A stretch of 64,000 nucleotides of DNA from Caryophanales bacterium UBA4855. GTDB lineage: Bacteria; Bacillota_I; Bacilli_A; RFN20; CAG-826. The stretch spans positions 63,869-127,868 of the forward strand of contig DHEH01000015.1 in the NCBI GenBank assembly GCA_002399785.1. Reading direction: 5' to 3'. Shown piece by piece: positions 43,388 through 53,921 of the stretch. Made by a program: the position numbers and the translations under genes. Position 1 is the first letter of the stretch, and each line of letters starts with the position of its first letter. The notes beneath the pieces were generated by a model, which was not told the origin of the DNA, searched no databases, and saw only the letters and a program-made list of their open reading frames with translations.

Positions 43388-46300
43388 ATGTTTGATGTAA
43401 ATGATTTAGCAAGTATTAAAGTTGGACTTGCTTCTCCTGAAAAAATAAGAGAATGGTCTCATGGTGAAGTCACAAAACCAGAAACCATCAACTATAGAAG
43501 CCAAAAACCTGAAATGGATGGCTTATTCTGTGAAAAAATCTTTGGACCTGCTAAAGACTATGAATGTCATTGTGGTAAGTACAAAAAAATTAGATATGCT
43601 GGTGTTGTTTGTGAAAGATGTGGTGTCGAAGTTATTTCTAAAGAAGTTAGAAGAGAAAGAATGGGACATATTGAACTTGCTAGCCCATGTTCACACATTT
43701 GGTATTTAAAAGGTATTCCTTCAAGAATGGGTTTAGTACTTGGTTTAAGTGCTAAACAACTTGAAGAAATTATCTATTTTAGTGCTCACGTTTGCCTTAA
43801 TCCAGGAACTTGTAAGTCTTTAGCTTACAAACAATTCCTTGATAATTCGACTGGTCGTGAAGCTTTTACAGCTGCAGTTACTGAAATTCTTGAAGGTATC
43901 GAGAACAAAGAAAGCTACGATTATGATTTAGGAAAGAATTTATTAGAAGGTTTAACAACTAATGGCTCAATCTTTAATTTCTATGCTTGTGCAAGCTATA
44001 TTAGTGAAAGAACCGGAGCTGAATTTGGTGAAGGTGCTGAAGCTATTAAAAGATTATTAAAAGAAGTTGATCTTAAAGCTGAATTTGAAGCTACCGATGC
44101 TGAAATCAAAGGTGCTACTGGTCAAAAATTAACCAAAGCTACGAAGAAACTTGAAGTTTTAGCAAGCTTTATTAAGTCCGGAAATAAGCCAGAATGGATG
44201 ATTCTTGATGCCATTCCAGTTATACCTCCAGATCTTAGACCAATGCTTCAACTTGATGGTGGAAGATTTGCTGCAAGTGATTTAAATGATTTATATAGAC
44301 GTATTATTACTCGTAATAACCGTCTTAAAGGATTTATTGCTGCTGGAGCTGCTCGTATTATTGTTAGTAATGAAAAAAGAATGCTTCAAGAAGCAGTCGA
44401 TGCTTTAATTGATAACGGAAGACGTAATGGAAAACCAGTTACTGGTGTCAGTGGACGTCCATTAAAGTCTTTAAGTGGTGCTTTAAAAGGCAAACAAGGT
44501 AGATTTAGACAAAATCTTCTTGGTAAGAGAGTCGATTACTCTGGTCGTTCAGTTATTGCTATTGGACCAGATTTAAAGATGTATCAATGTGGTCTTCCTC
44601 GTGAAATGGCCATCAACTTACTTAGACCATTTATCGCTGCTATTTTAATTAGTAGTGGAAAATGTTTATTACACAAACAAGCTGATAGAAAGATCGATGC
44701 AAAAGATAGCGATGTTTACGATGTTGTCGAACAAATTATTAGTGAACATCCAGTTCTATTAAACCGTGCTCCTACTCTTCATAGATTAGGTATTCAAGCT
44801 TTCCAACCAGTTCTTGTTGAAGGTAGAGCAATTAGATTACATCCTCTTGTTTGTACAGGATTTAACGCTGACTTCGATGGCGACCAAATGGCCGTTCACG
44901 TGCCAGTTGGTAAAGCTGCCCAAGAAGAAGCTGTTGATTTAATGTTAGCTAGTAATAATATTCTTGCACCAAGAGACGGAAAACCAATCGTTACTCCTGG
45001 ACAAGATATTCTTATCGGTAACTATTATTTAACAATGGAAGCCGACAAAAAAGATTTTGTTCAAAAGGCAAAAACATTTGAAGTTGCTGGCGATCTTAAC
45101 GAATCACAAAAATATATTAATTATAGTGAACTTGAAGGTAAAGTTTTCAAAGATATGGATGAAGTTGTCAAGGTTTACGAATCTGGCTTAATCCATCTTC
45201 ATGATAGAATTGCTCTTCGTGGTTCAAGTATGAAAAAGAAATCATTCACTCCAGAAATGATGGACAGTTATTTGATTACAACTGTTGGTAAAGTTATTTT
45301 TAACTTTGCTTTCCCAAGTGATTTCCCATACATCAATACTGGTGATAAGAAATTAATTAAGGATAATCTTAATCATGATTTAATTGAATACTTTGTACCA
45401 AAAGGAACAAATATTACTGAATACATCGCTTCTTTGCCTCTTAAAGAACCAGTTGTTAAAGGTGATATTACAATGATTATTAATGCTGTTTATCATAAAT
45501 ATGGCACCGAAAAGACTAGTGCTATTCTTGATAAGATTAAAGATCAAGGTTATAAATATTCGACAATCAGCGGATTAAGTATTGCTATTAGTGATATTAA
45601 TGTTCTTTCTGAAAAGAAAGGAATTGTTGAATCTGGTGATGAAAAAATTAATCAAGTTAACGAATTGTTTGATGAAGGATTCTTAACTGAAGAAGAACGT
45701 CATAAGCAAGTTATTAATGTTTGGAAGAAAGCTTATAAAGAAGTTCAAGCCGACGTTAATAAAAAACTTGAAGGCGAAACTAGAAACCCACTTTATATAA
45801 TGTGGCATTCTGGTGCTCGTGGAAGCTCTGATAACTTTACCCAATTAATTGGTCTTAGAGGTGTTATGACTTCTACTACCGGTGATATTGAATTACCAGT
45901 TAAATCTTCATTCCGTGAAGGTATGAACATTTCTGAATTTTATACTGGTACCCACTCTGCTAGAAAAACTGGTTGTGATACCGCTTTAAAAACAGCAGAT
46001 GCTGGTTATTTAACTCGTAGACTTGTCGATGTCTCTCAAGATGTTATCGTTCGTGAAATTGATTGCCATTCTGATCATGGTACAATTGTTAGCGAAATTT
46101 ACGATCCAATTCAAAAATTTGTTGTTGTTAAACTTGAAGATAGACTTGAAGGTAGATATACATGCCACAACGTAATTGATCCAGTTACTGGAGAAATTGT
46201 TTTGAAAGCAAATACCTTAATTTCTCTTGATGATGCCAAGAACATTGTTGCTCATGGTATTAAATCAGTCGAAATTAGATCTTTATTTGGTTGTGAGACC

Positions 46301-47428
46301 AAAGATGGCGTCTGTCAACATTGTTACGGAACCAACCTTGCTAGTGGTAAACCAGTTGAAATCGGTGAAGCTGTCGGAATTATGGCTGCTCAATCTATCG
46401 GTGAACCAGGTACACAATTAACTCTTAAAAACTTCCACTCTGGCGGTGTCGCTAGTGCTGAAGATATTACTAAAGGTCTTCCAAGAGTTACTGAGCTTCT
46501 TGAAGCTCGTAATCCTAAAGGTGAGGCTACAATCAGTGAAATTGTTGGTGTTGTCGATGAAATTTCTGAAAAGAACGGTATTTACACAATAATCGTTAAA
46601 AATGATCTTGAAAGTAAGACTTATGAAACAAACTTCGGTGCACGTTTAATTGTTGCTAAAGGTGACGAAGTCGTTAACGGAAGTCAACTTACTGAAGGTG
46701 CTGTTTCTCCTAAGAAATTGCTTGAATGTTCAGATAACGCTATAACTGAAGCTTATATCGTTCAAGAAATTCATAAAGTTTATAAAGATGCAGGTATTAA
46801 TATTAGCGATAAGCATATTGAAGTCATTGTTCGTCAAATGTTACGTAAAGTTGTCATTATTGATGGCGGTGATACTAACCTTATTCCTGGAACAAGAGTT
46901 ACTCTCAATACATTCTCAAATGCTAATAATGAAATTTTACTTCAAGGAAAACATCCAGCTGCTGCTAGACCATTAATCCTTGGTATTACTAAAGCTGCTC
47001 TTGAAACTGAATCATTCTTATCTGCTGCATCCTTCCAAGAAACAACACGTGTTCTTACAGATGCTGCTATTAAAGGAAAGACTGATACACTTCATGGACT
47101 TAAAGAAAATGTCATTACTGGTAAGTTAATTCCAGCTGGTAGAGGCTTATTAAGTCAAGTTGAAAGAGATGTTATTGTAGATAACTTTGATGTTTCTAAG
47201 AGAATGGCTGATGTTAAGAAACAATATATCGGTGTTCATGATGTTAATTATGATGAACAAAACGAAGATATCGATATTCAAAACATGGAAAGTCTTATAA
47301 CTGAAAGAACTCCTGAAGAAGAAGCTGAAGTTAGAAAGATTGAAGGCGTAAGCGAGGTCACATCAATCGTTGACGATAATGATTTTGATGATATTGCTCC
47401 AAGTGCTGAAACAGCTAAACTTGATTAA
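43388..47428 (+). CDS. rpoC: DNA-directed RNA polymerase subunit beta'
   Basis: The 1346-residue beta' subunit. The N-terminal zinc ribbon (CHCGKYKKIRYAGVVCERCGVEV), the catalytic NADFDGDQMAVHVP and the second zinc site (GCETKDGVCQHCYGTNLASGK) are present, with the bridge/trigger helix region (LTLKNFHSGGVASAEDITKGLPRVTELLEAR). A GGGAGGAAAT ribosome binding site lies before the ATG. Its terminator is shared with the convergent hypothetical gene. Confidence 0.99.
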   Translation: MFDVNDLASIKVGLASPEKIREWSHGEVTKPETINYRSQKPEMDGLFCEKIFGPAKDYECHCGKYKKIRYAGVVCERCGVEVISKEVRRERMGHIELASPCSHIWYLKGIPSRMGLVLGLSAKQLEEIIYFSAHVCLNPGTCKSLAYKQFLDNSTGREAFTAAVTEILEGIENKESYDYDLGKNLLEGLTTNGSIFNFYACASYISERTGAEFGEGAEAIKRLLKEVDLKAEFEATDAEIKGATGQKLTKATKKLEVLASFIKSGNKPEWMILDAIPVIPPDLRPMLQLDGGRFAASDLNDLYRRIITRNNRLKGFIAAGAARIIVSNEKRMLQEAVDALIDNGRRNGKPVTGVSGRPLKSLSGALKGKQGRFRQNLLGKRVDYSGRSVIAIGPDLKMYQCGLPREMAINLLRPFIAAILISSGKCLLHKQADRKIDAKDSDVYDVVEQIISEHPVLLNRAPTLHRLGIQAFQPVLVEGRAIRLHPLVCTGFNADFDGDQMAVHVPVGKAAQEEAVDLMLASNNILAPRDGKPIVTPGQDILIGNYYLTMEADKKDFVQKAKTFEVAGDLNESQKYINYSELEGKVFKDMDEVVKVYESGLIHLHDRIALRGSSMKKKSFTPEMMDSYLITTVGKVIFNFAFPSDFPYINTGDKKLIKDNLNHDLIEYFVPKGTNITEYIASLPLKEPVVKGDITMIINAVYHKYGTEKTSAILDKIKDQGYKYSTISGLSIAISDINVLSEKKGIVESGDEKINQVNELFDEGFLTEEERHKQVINVWKKAYKEVQADVNKKLEGETRNPLYIMWHSGARGSSDNFTQLIGLRGVMTSTTGDIELPVKSSFREGMNISEFYTGTHSARKTGCDTALKTADAGYLTRRLVDVSQDVIVREIDCHSDHGTIVSEIYDPIQKFVVVKLEDRLEGRYTCHNVIDPVTGEIVLKANTLISLDDAKNIVAHGIKSVEIRSLFGCETKDGVCQHCYGTNLASGKPVEIGEAVGIMAAQSIGEPGTQLTLKNFHSGGVASAEDITKGLPRVTELLEARNPKGEATISEIVGVVDEISEKNGIYTIIVKNDLESKTYETNFGARLIVAKGDEVVNGSQLTEGAVSPKKLLECSDNAITEAYIVQEIHKVYKDAGINISDKHIEVIVRQMLRKVVIIDGGDTNLIPGTRVTLNTFSNANNEILLQGKHPAAARPLILGITKAALETESFLSAASFQETTRVLTDAAIKGKTDTLHGLKENVITGKLIPAGRGLLSQVERDVIVDNFDVSKRMADVKKQYIGVHDVNYDEQNEDIDIQNMESLITERTPEEEAEVRKIEGVSEVTSIVDDNDFDDIAPSAETAKLD

Positions 47429-47444
47429 TCATTAAGTAAAACTC

Positions 47445-47474
47445 AAAAAAGGCCCTTAATAAGGGGCCTTTTTA
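47445..47474. terminator. bidirectional terminator rpoC / convergent 185-aa gene
   Basis: AAAAAGGCCC/GGGCCTTTTT arms around TTAATAAG, with A and T runs on both sides. The 3' end of the minus-strand gene lies inside it. Confidence 0.88.
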
Positions 47475-48013
47475 TGTAATTTGATATGAAGTAGATGTTC
47501 GCAAGTTTGTCTAATATAAGCTTTTGATAGTAATCCTTCTGTATGTCTAATGTTATCAATTATTAAGTTATAAACATTATAAAACATTGAAACAACCATT
47601 GCTTTATTTACCATTTTTCCTTCATAGAGTACCTCATCTTCTACAAAAAATGAGTTTATGAATTTATCCCGGCACAACCTATTATATAAAATGAAATATT
47701 TAAAATCGTTAATACTCATTTTTTGTAGTTGTGCTTCATGATCATATAAAAGATTTAATTCATAACTTAATGAATAAGAAGCAAACTCTTCAAAGTCTGG
47801 TTTTAAATTTACATGATAGTCTGGACTTGCCATTTTCTTATAAAGATAAATTTTAAAATCCAAACGAAAATTATCTAATGATAGATATTCTTTTAATACC
47901 TTCTTTTTCATGTTTTTGTTTTCTTTAAGGAAAGCAGAAAAGGAAGGATCGAATAAAAAGTTTTCCATATAAAAGTTATGGAATTCACACATAGAACTTG
48001 ATTTGTTACTCAT
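47456..48013 (-). CDS. unknown soluble protein, 185 aa
   Basis: Not recognised. The product is predicted helical, rich in Phe, Tyr and Leu, with no membrane span or known motif. It has a GGAG Shine-Dalgarno 8 bases before the ATG. It occupies the rpoC-rpsL interval, where Bacillus has ybxF (an L7Ae-type protein) on the other strand; it shows no L7Ae features. Its stop codon is inside the shared terminator. An AT-rich 559-bp region lies upstream. Confidence 0.65.
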   Translation of the reverse strand: MSNKSSSMCEFHNFYMENFLFDPSFSAFLKENKNMKKKVLKEYLSLDNFRLDFKIYLYKKMASPDYHVNLKPDFEEFASYSLSYELNLLYDHEAQLQKMSINDFKYFILYNRLCRDKFINSFFVEDEVLYEGKMVNKAMVVSMFYNVYNLIIDNIRHTEGLLSKAYIRQTCEHLLHIKLHKKAPY

Positions 48014-48572
48014 GTTACAACTCCGTTATGTTAATAAATTATTTAAATGTAGAATCTACATTTTTTATTTTATATGAATAATTTCATAAATAAATACCAA
48101 AATGTAAAATTTTACAATGTTTTTGATATTTTTCTTAAAAATTGTTAAAAATGGTTTTTTCATTGTTTTTACAATTTGATTTTATGATTTTCCTTGATAC
48201 ATTGTTTTGATTTTGTGAAATTTCGTTGATATTTGATGTTAATGTAAACTTTAGAAAGTGACTTGTTTGTTATCATTAAGAAAATATATTTGTATATAAA
48301 TGTAAAATTGGTTTTTTCATATGAACAATTAATATTTCTATATCTATTACGATTATTGTTCTAAATCCATCTTTTTAGTCGTAAATTTTATCGATATAAA
48401 TGGTAGCTCTTTCATAAATAAATTAGAAAAAAATATTTTTTCCTTTTTGCTAAAAAACCTTGACTTGTAATATTGTGTTTTGATATTATATTGACGCTAT
48501 TAAAAGCAATTTTTATTTGGTGTGTATTGATACACCGGGTAATGTGTAAATTAAATCGAAAGGAGAATTAAG
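48014..48572. other. AT-rich 559-bp region between the 185-aa gene and rpsL
   Basis: No gene is supported: all frames are short and very AT-rich. At the left lies the promoter region of the minus-strand gene, at the right the str-operon promoter (48460-48489) and a leader with a small GGTG/CACC hairpin (48520-48538) before rpsL. TGTAAAA-type stretches recur (48102, 48299) and one is nearly palindromic, ATGTAAAATTTTACAAT. The middle ~350 bases show nothing else. Confidence 0.75.
48460..48489 (+). promoter_or_regulatory. promoter of rpsL-rpsG-fusA
   Basis: TTGACT (48460-48465), 18 bases, TATTAT (48484-48489), about 84 bases before rpsL. Confidence 0.65.
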
Positions 48573-48995
48573 ATGCCAACTATTAATCAATTAGTTAGAC
48601 AAGGTAGAAAGAAACCTACATTTAAGTCTAAGGCACCTGCATTATTAAAGAGATTTGATTCATTAAAGAAAGTTGAATCTGATCAAAATAGTGCACAAAA
48701 GAGAGGTGTTTGTACCCGTGTCGGTACAATGACCCCTAAAAAGCCAAACTCTGCTTTAAGAAAGTACGCAAGAGTTAAGTTAAGCAACGGCTATGAAGTC
48801 ACTGCTTATATTGGAGGTGAGGGCCACAATTTACAAGAGCACTCTACCGTCATGATTCGTGGAGGAAGAGTTAAAGACCTCCCAGGTGTTAGATACCATA
48901 TTATTAGAGGTACATTAGACTGTGCCGGTATCGAAAGCCGTAGACAAGGAAGATCTCTTTATGGTACTAAAAAACCAAAAGAGTCTAACGATTAG
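48573..48995 (+). CDS. rpsL: 30S ribosomal protein S12
   Basis: The 140-residue decoding-centre protein. Conserved segments are [44 protein letters not shown] (Lys in PKKPNS, the streptomycin site) and [23 protein letters not shown]. The ribosome binding site is AAAGGAG. It heads the str operon. Confidence 0.98.
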   Translation: MPTINQLVRQGRKKPTFKSKAPALLKRFDSLKKVESDQNSAQKRGVCTRVGTMTPKKPNSALRKYARVKLSNGYEVTAYIGGEGHNLQEHSTVMIRGGRVKDLPGVRYHIIRGTLDCAGIESRRQGRSLYGTKKPKESND

Positions 48996-49010
48996 GAGGT
49001 TGAATAGAAT

Positions 49011-49481
49011 ATGCCACGTAAGGGAAATGTAAGTAAAAGAGAACTTTTACCAGATCCAATTTATAATTCAATGCTTGTTACAAGATTAATCAATAAGATT
49101 ATGCTTGATGGTAAAAAAAGTACCGCTCAACAAATTTTATATGGTGCTTTCAACAAGATAGAAAAAATCACAAAGAAGCCAGCAATGGATGTCTTTGCTA
49201 CTGCTATCAATAACATTATGCCAGAAGTTGAACTTAAGGCTAAACGTATTGGTGCTGCTAACTTCCAAGTTCCAACTGAAGTTTCTAAAGAAAGAAAAGT
49301 CACTTTAGGTCTTAGATGGTTAGTTAATTATGCTAGATTAAGAAAAGAAAAATCAATGGAAGATAAACTTTGCAACGAAATTATTGATGCTGCAAACGGA
49401 ACAGGTGCTTCTGTTAAGAAGAGAGAAGACGTTCATAAGATGGCTGAAGCTAACAAAGCTTATGCCCATTATAAATGGTAA
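49011..49481 (+). CDS. rpsG: 30S ribosomal protein S7
   Basis: The 156-residue S7 that nucleates assembly of the 30S head. Typical blocks are [40 protein letters not shown] and [15 protein letters not shown]...[13 protein letters not shown], ending with [13 protein letters not shown]. It lies between rpsL and fusA with a GGAGG ribosome binding site. Confidence 0.98.
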   Translation: MPRKGNVSKRELLPDPIYNSMLVTRLINKIMLDGKKSTAQQILYGAFNKIEKITKKPAMDVFATAINNIMPEVELKAKRIGAANFQVPTEVSKERKVTLGLRWLVNYARLRKEKSMEDKLCNEIIDAANGTGASVKKREDVHKMAEANKAYAHYKW

Positions 49482-49495
49482 TTTAGGAGGAATAT

Positions 49496-51595
49496 ATGGC
49501 TAAAAGAGAATACGATTTAGAGCATACCAGAAATATAGGTATTATGGCCCATATTGATGCCGGAAAAACCACCACAACAGAGCGTATCCTTTTCTATACC
49601 CACAAAATTCACAAGATTGGTGAGACACACGAAGGTGCCGCTACCATGGACTGGATGGCCCAAGAGCAAGAAAGAGGTATCACAATTACTTCAGCTGCTA
49701 CAACTTGTTTTTGGAAGGGTAATAGAGTTAACATTATCGATACTCCAGGGCACGTCGACTTCACAGTTGAAGTTGAACGTTCTTTAAGAGTTCTTGATGG
49801 TGCTGTTACTGTTCTTGATGGAAAAAATGGTGTTGAACCACAAACTGAAACTGTTTGGAGACAAGCTAGTAAATATGGCGTCCCAAGAATTGTTTTTGTT
49901 AATAAACTTGATGCAATCGGTGCTGATTATGATATGTCAGTTGCTTCAATTCATGAAAAATTAGGTGTCGTTGCTAAAGCTGTCCAATATCCAATAGGAA
50001 TTAGCAGTACTTTAAGTGGTGTTATCGATTTACTTAACATGGTTGGATGGGATTATACAAATTCAAATGAAACAAACCACCAAGATGCTGATCAAATTGA
50101 AATTCCAGCTGAATATCTTGAAAAATGTAAAGCTTTAAGAGCTGAATTAATTGAGACTTTGGCTAGTGCTCCATATGCACCTGAAGAATTTACAATGAAA
50201 ATTCTTGAAGGTGAAGAGCCAACAGTTGATGAAATTAAGTCTGTTATTAGAATTGGTGTTTTAAGAGGTGAGTTCTTCCCAGTTTTCTGTGGATCTGCTT
50301 ATAAAAATAAAGGTGTTCAATTACTTCTTGATGGAGTTATTGATTATCTCCCAAGTCCTATTGAAATTCCAGAAGCAAAAGGATATTTGCCAAACGGTAA
50401 CGAATTCTTATGTAAACCAAGTGATGATGAAAAATTAGTTGCTCTTGCATTTAAGATTGCTACTGATCCATTTATCGGAAGACTTGCTTATGTTAGAGTT
50501 TATAGCGGTGTCTTAAAATCAGGTTCTTATGTTTTAAATAGCAATAAGAATAGCAAAGAAAGAATCGCTAGAGTCGTCTTAATGCACGCAAATCATAGAG
50601 AAGAAGTTGATGAACTTCACGCTGGTGATATTGGTGCTGTTATCGGACTTAAAAATACTACAACAGGTGAAACATTATGTGATGAGGATCTTGATGTAGT
50701 TCTTGAAAAGATGGAATTCCCAGAGCCAGTTATTGAAGAAGCTGTCGAACCAAAGACAAAAGCTGACCAAGAAAAGATGAGCATTGCTCTTCAAAAACTT
50801 GCTGAAGAAGATCCTACATTTAAAGTTCATACCAACCAAGAAACTGGTCAAACCATTATCGCTGGTGTCGGTGAACTTCACCTTGATGTTCTTGTTGACC
50901 GTATGAGAAGAGAATTCAACGTTAATGTTAATGTTGGTAAACCTCAAGTCGGTTATAGAGAAACAATCAGAGTTCCTGGAGATTGCGAAGGTAAATATAT
51001 TAAGCAATCCGGTGGCCGTGGACAATATGGACACGTTGTCATTAAGTTTGAACCAAACCCAGGAAAAGGATTTGAATTCGTTAATGCTGTTGTTGGTGGA
51101 ACTGTTCCAAAAGAATATATTAAACCAACTCAAGATGGACTTGTTGATGCATTAGGTAGAGGCTTAATTGCTGGATACCCTGTTATTGATATCAAAGCAA
51201 CATTACATGATGGTAGTTATCACGAAGTTGATAGTAGTGAATCTGCTTATAAGATTGCTGCTAGTATGGCTTTAAAAGAAGCTGCTAGAAAATGTGATCC
51301 TGTAATTCTTGAACCTATAATGAGAATCGAGGTCACAGTACCTGATCAATATTATGGTGATGTTATCGGTGATATCTCTCGTAGAAGAGGAAATATGACT
51401 GGAGAATCTCAACGTGGTAACGCTAAAATTGTTGAAGCTGAAGTACCACTTGCAGAAATGTTCGGTTATGTTACCGATCTTCGTAGTTTCACACAAGGCC
51501 GTGGAATGTACACAATGACATTTGATCATTTCGGTCAAGTACCAAAGTATGTTCAAGAGAAGATTGTTGCTGATTCAGGAGTGAGCAACAGATAA
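49496..51595 (+). CDS. fusA: elongation factor G
   Basis: The 699-residue translocase GTPase. G-motifs are [18 protein letters not shown], and NKLD; domain IV-V blocks GRGQYGHV and SQRGN...[24 protein letters not shown] are present. The length is normal. It is the third gene of the str operon and is followed by a perfect 14-bp hairpin. Confidence 0.99.
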   Translation: MAKREYDLEHTRNIGIMAHIDAGKTTTTERILFYTHKIHKIGETHEGAATMDWMAQEQERGITITSAATTCFWKGNRVNIIDTPGHVDFTVEVERSLRVLDGAVTVLDGKNGVEPQTETVWRQASKYGVPRIVFVNKLDAIGADYDMSVASIHEKLGVVAKAVQYPIGISSTLSGVIDLLNMVGWDYTNSNETNHQDADQIEIPAEYLEKCKALRAELIETLASAPYAPEEFTMKILEGEEPTVDEIKSVIRIGVLRGEFFPVFCGSAYKNKGVQLLLDGVIDYLPSPIEIPEAKGYLPNGNEFLCKPSDDEKLVALAFKIATDPFIGRLAYVRVYSGVLKSGSYVLNSNKNSKERIARVVLMHANHREEVDELHAGDIGAVIGLKNTTTGETLCDEDLDVVLEKMEFPEPVIEEAVEPKTKADQEKMSIALQKLAEEDPTFKVHTNQETGQTIIAGVGELHLDVLVDRMRREFNVNVNVGKPQVGYRETIRVPGDCEGKYIKQSGGRGQYGHVVIKFEPNPGKGFEFVNAVVGGTVPKEYIKPTQDGLVDALGRGLIAGYPVIDIKATLHDGSYHEVDSSESAYKIAASMALKEAARKCDPVILEPIMRIEVTVPDQYYGDVIGDISRRRGNMTGESQRGNAKIVEAEVPLAEMFGYVTDLRSFTQGRGMYTMTFDHFGQVPKYVQEKIVADSGVSNR

Positions 51596-51613
51596 TCTTA
51601 GTTATTAATTCAA

Positions 51614-51644
51614 TGATTTGGTGCTAAAAATTAGCACCAAATCA
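51614..51644 (+). terminator. perfect 14-bp hairpin after fusA, no U tract
   Basis: TGATTTGGTGCTAA/TTAGCACCAAATCA (51614-51627 with 51631-51644) with an AAA loop. It is not followed by T, so it may be an mRNA-end stabiliser, a processing site or a non-canonical terminator between fusA and tuf. Confidence 0.6.
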
Positions 51645-51680
51645 AAGAAGTAACAAACTACGTTTCATTATATGAAAAGA

Positions 51681-51709
51681 TTGAAACTTAGTATAAAATG
51701 CTTTAAAAT
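51681..51709 (+). promoter_or_regulatory. promoter of tuf
   Basis: TTGAAA (51681-51686), 17 bases, TAAAAT (51704-51709), followed by a TTGCAT/ATGCAA hairpin and GGAGG. Confidence 0.78.
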
Positions 51710-51756
51710 AATTGCATTGCAACATGCAATATAATTAATTGGAGGAAAAAAATTTT

Positions 51757-52941
51757 ATGGCAAAAGCAAAATTTGATAGAAGTAAGACCCACCTTAATAT
51801 AGGTACAATCGGTCACGTTGATCACGGAAAAACAACCTTAACTGCAGCTATTACTCACGTTTTAGCAAAAGAAGGTTTAGCACAAGCTGAAGACTACAAC
51901 CAAATTGATAGTGCTCCAGAAGAAAAGGCTAGAGGTATAACAATCAATACTTCACACATTGAGTATTGTACAAAGAAGAGACACTACGCACACGTCGACT
52001 GCCCAGGGCACGCTGACTATGTCAAGAACATGATTACTGGTGCTGCTCAAATGGATGGCGCAATCCTTGTTGTTGCTGCTACCGATGGTGTTATGCCACA
52101 AACAAGAGAACACATTCTTCTTGCAAAGCAAGTCGGTGTTCCTTACATTATTGTTTTCTTAAACAAATGCGATCTTGTTGATGATCCAGAATTAATTGAT
52201 TTAGTCGAAATGGATGTCAGAGATTTATTAAATAAGTATGGATTCCCAGGTGATGAGGTCCCAGTTATCAGAGGTTCTGCTAAGAAAGCTCTTGAAGGCG
52301 ATCCAGAAGCTGAAAAACAAATCCTTGCTTTAATGGATGCTGTCGATTCATATTTCCCAGATCCAGTAAGAGATAATGATAAACCATTCTTAATGCCAAT
52401 CGAAGACGTTCTTACCATTACCGGTCGTGGTACCGTTGTTACTGGTAGAGTCGAAAGAGGTGTTGTTAAGATGAATGATGAAGCCGAAATCGTCGGTATT
52501 CACCCAACCATCAAGAGTGTTGTTACTGGTATTGAAATGTTCAGAAAAACCCTTGATTTTGCTGAATCAGGAGATAATGCTGGTATTCTTCTTAGAGGTG
52601 TTAATAGAGACCAAGTCGTCAGAGGACAAGTCCTTGCAAAACCTGGATCAATTACTCCACATTCAAAATTCACATGTTCATGCTATATTTTGAAAAAAGA
52701 AGAAGGTGGAAGACATACTGCTTTCTTAAGCAACTATAGACCACAATTCTTCTTCCATACAACTGATATTACTGGTACTATTACTCTTCCAGCTGGAACT
52801 GAAATGGTTATGCCAGGCGATAATACAACATTTACTGTTGAATTAATTCACCCAGTTGCTATTGAAAAAGGTACAAAGTTCTCAATCCGTGAAGGTGGAA
52901 GAACCGTTGGTGCCGGTACTGTTACTGATATTATTAAATAA
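51757..52941 (+). CDS. tuf: elongation factor Tu
   Basis: The 394-residue GTPase that delivers aminoacyl-tRNA. G-motifs are [22 protein letters not shown] and [17 protein letters not shown] is switch I. The start is ATG 51757, 12 bases after GGAGG; an in-frame ATG at 51739 overlaps that site. It has its own promoter and terminator, separate from fusA. Confidence 0.99.
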   Translation: MAKAKFDRSKTHLNIGTIGHVDHGKTTLTAAITHVLAKEGLAQAEDYNQIDSAPEEKARGITINTSHIEYCTKKRHYAHVDCPGHADYVKNMITGAAQMDGAILVVAATDGVMPQTREHILLAKQVGVPYIIVFLNKCDLVDDPELIDLVEMDVRDLLNKYGFPGDEVPVIRGSAKKALEGDPEAEKQILALMDAVDSYFPDPVRDNDKPFLMPIEDVLTITGRGTVVTGRVERGVVKMNDEAEIVGIHPTIKSVVTGIEMFRKTLDFAESGDNAGILLRGVNRDQVVRGQVLAKPGSITPHSKFTCSCYILKKEEGGRHTAFLSNYRPQFFFHTTDITGTITLPAGTEMVMPGDNTTFTVELIHPVAIEKGTKFSIREGGRTVGAGTVTDIIK

Positions 52942-52966
52942 TTTCTGTAATAATTACTGCAAATTT

Positions 52967-52992
52967 AAAAGACCTCGTATGAGGTCTTTTTT
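52967..52992 (+). terminator. tuf terminator
   Basis: AAAAGACCTC/GAGGTCTTTT stem, GTAT loop, TTTTTT. Confidence 0.93.
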
Positions 52993-53039
52993 ATATGTCC
53001 GTTATTAATAAAATAAGGGGTCTTTGTAGGGGATTTTGG

Positions 53040-53729
53040 TTATTTTAAGATATTTAACAGTACATCAATTGCAACTTTACTAGCGTCTGTAATCATCTTT
53101 GTGTACTCATTGTTTCCGCCGTTTTTTGAATCGCTTACAGCTTTAATAAATAAACAAGGAACGTTGTTTCTTTTAGCTGTTAAAAAGATACCGGCAGATT
53201 CCATTTCACAAATTGATGCAGAATATGTTTTCGCTAAAGAATCTTTTTTCTGATTCGAATCAACAAAAACATTTGAACAAACACAAGTTACTCTTTTTAT
53301 TTGAGGAAATTGAGAAAAAACTATCTTGGTTAATGAATTATTTACTTCCATTTGTGGAATATTATAACCTAGCTCAGGATGAACTGATTTAGCGCATTTA
53401 TCAATAAAAGATGTATCGAAACTAGAGTCAACTATTTTATCTATAAAAACCACGTGTTTAACATTTAAATTATCTAATAAAGATCCACAGACGCCAAAAT
53501 TAATTATTGAAGTAACATTAAATCTAGTAATTAAATACTGTGTTAAAGCACTGCTAGCAATTTCACCAATTTGAGATAATCCTACATATGCAGTTTTTCC
53601 ATTTATATTAAATTTATATACATTGAAAGGTATCGATTCTATTTGCGAATAGGTAATGTTTTTAGAAGATGATTCTAATAAAGCGTTCATTTCTTCTTTG
53701 CAAGCAACAATTATTCCAATGTTTTCCAT
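53040..53729 (-). CDS. mtnN: 5'-methylthioadenosine/S-adenosylhomocysteine nucleosidase family protein
   Basis: MtnN removes adenine from MTA and SAH, recycling the products of SAM use. The 229 residues have the N-terminal IGIIVACKEEMNALL (catalytic Glu region), LSQIGEIASS, NFGVCGSLL, ICEMESAGIF (EMES nucleoside-binding motif) and KAVSDSKNG with the catalytic Asp. The SGIGKVNAA block has drifted, so another purine nucleosidase/phosphorylase of the family is possible. GAGG precedes the start. Confidence 0.83.
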   Translation of the reverse strand: MENIGIIVACKEEMNALLESSSKNITYSQIESIPFNVYKFNINGKTAYVGLSQIGEIASSALTQYLITRFNVTSIINFGVCGSLLDNLNVKHVVFIDKIVDSSFDTSFIDKCAKSVHPELGYNIPQMEVNNSLTKIVFSQFPQIKRVTCVCSNVFVDSNQKKDSLAKTYSASICEMESAGIFLTAKRNNVPCLFIKAVSDSKNGGNNEYTKMITDASKVAIDVLLNILK

Positions 53730-53921
53730 ATGATATCCTCTTTTTTACTTATTTATAATAACATTATTGTGATTTTCTATCAATGAACTAGTATATGTAA
53801 GTTTATCGATAATAAAGCTATTTTTAAAAAATAATGGGGATTTGCATAGTTTTTTACTTTTTAATGTAAGATTTTATATTGCTTTTTTGTTTTGTTATTT
53901 TTGTTATGATATATTAGTTAT

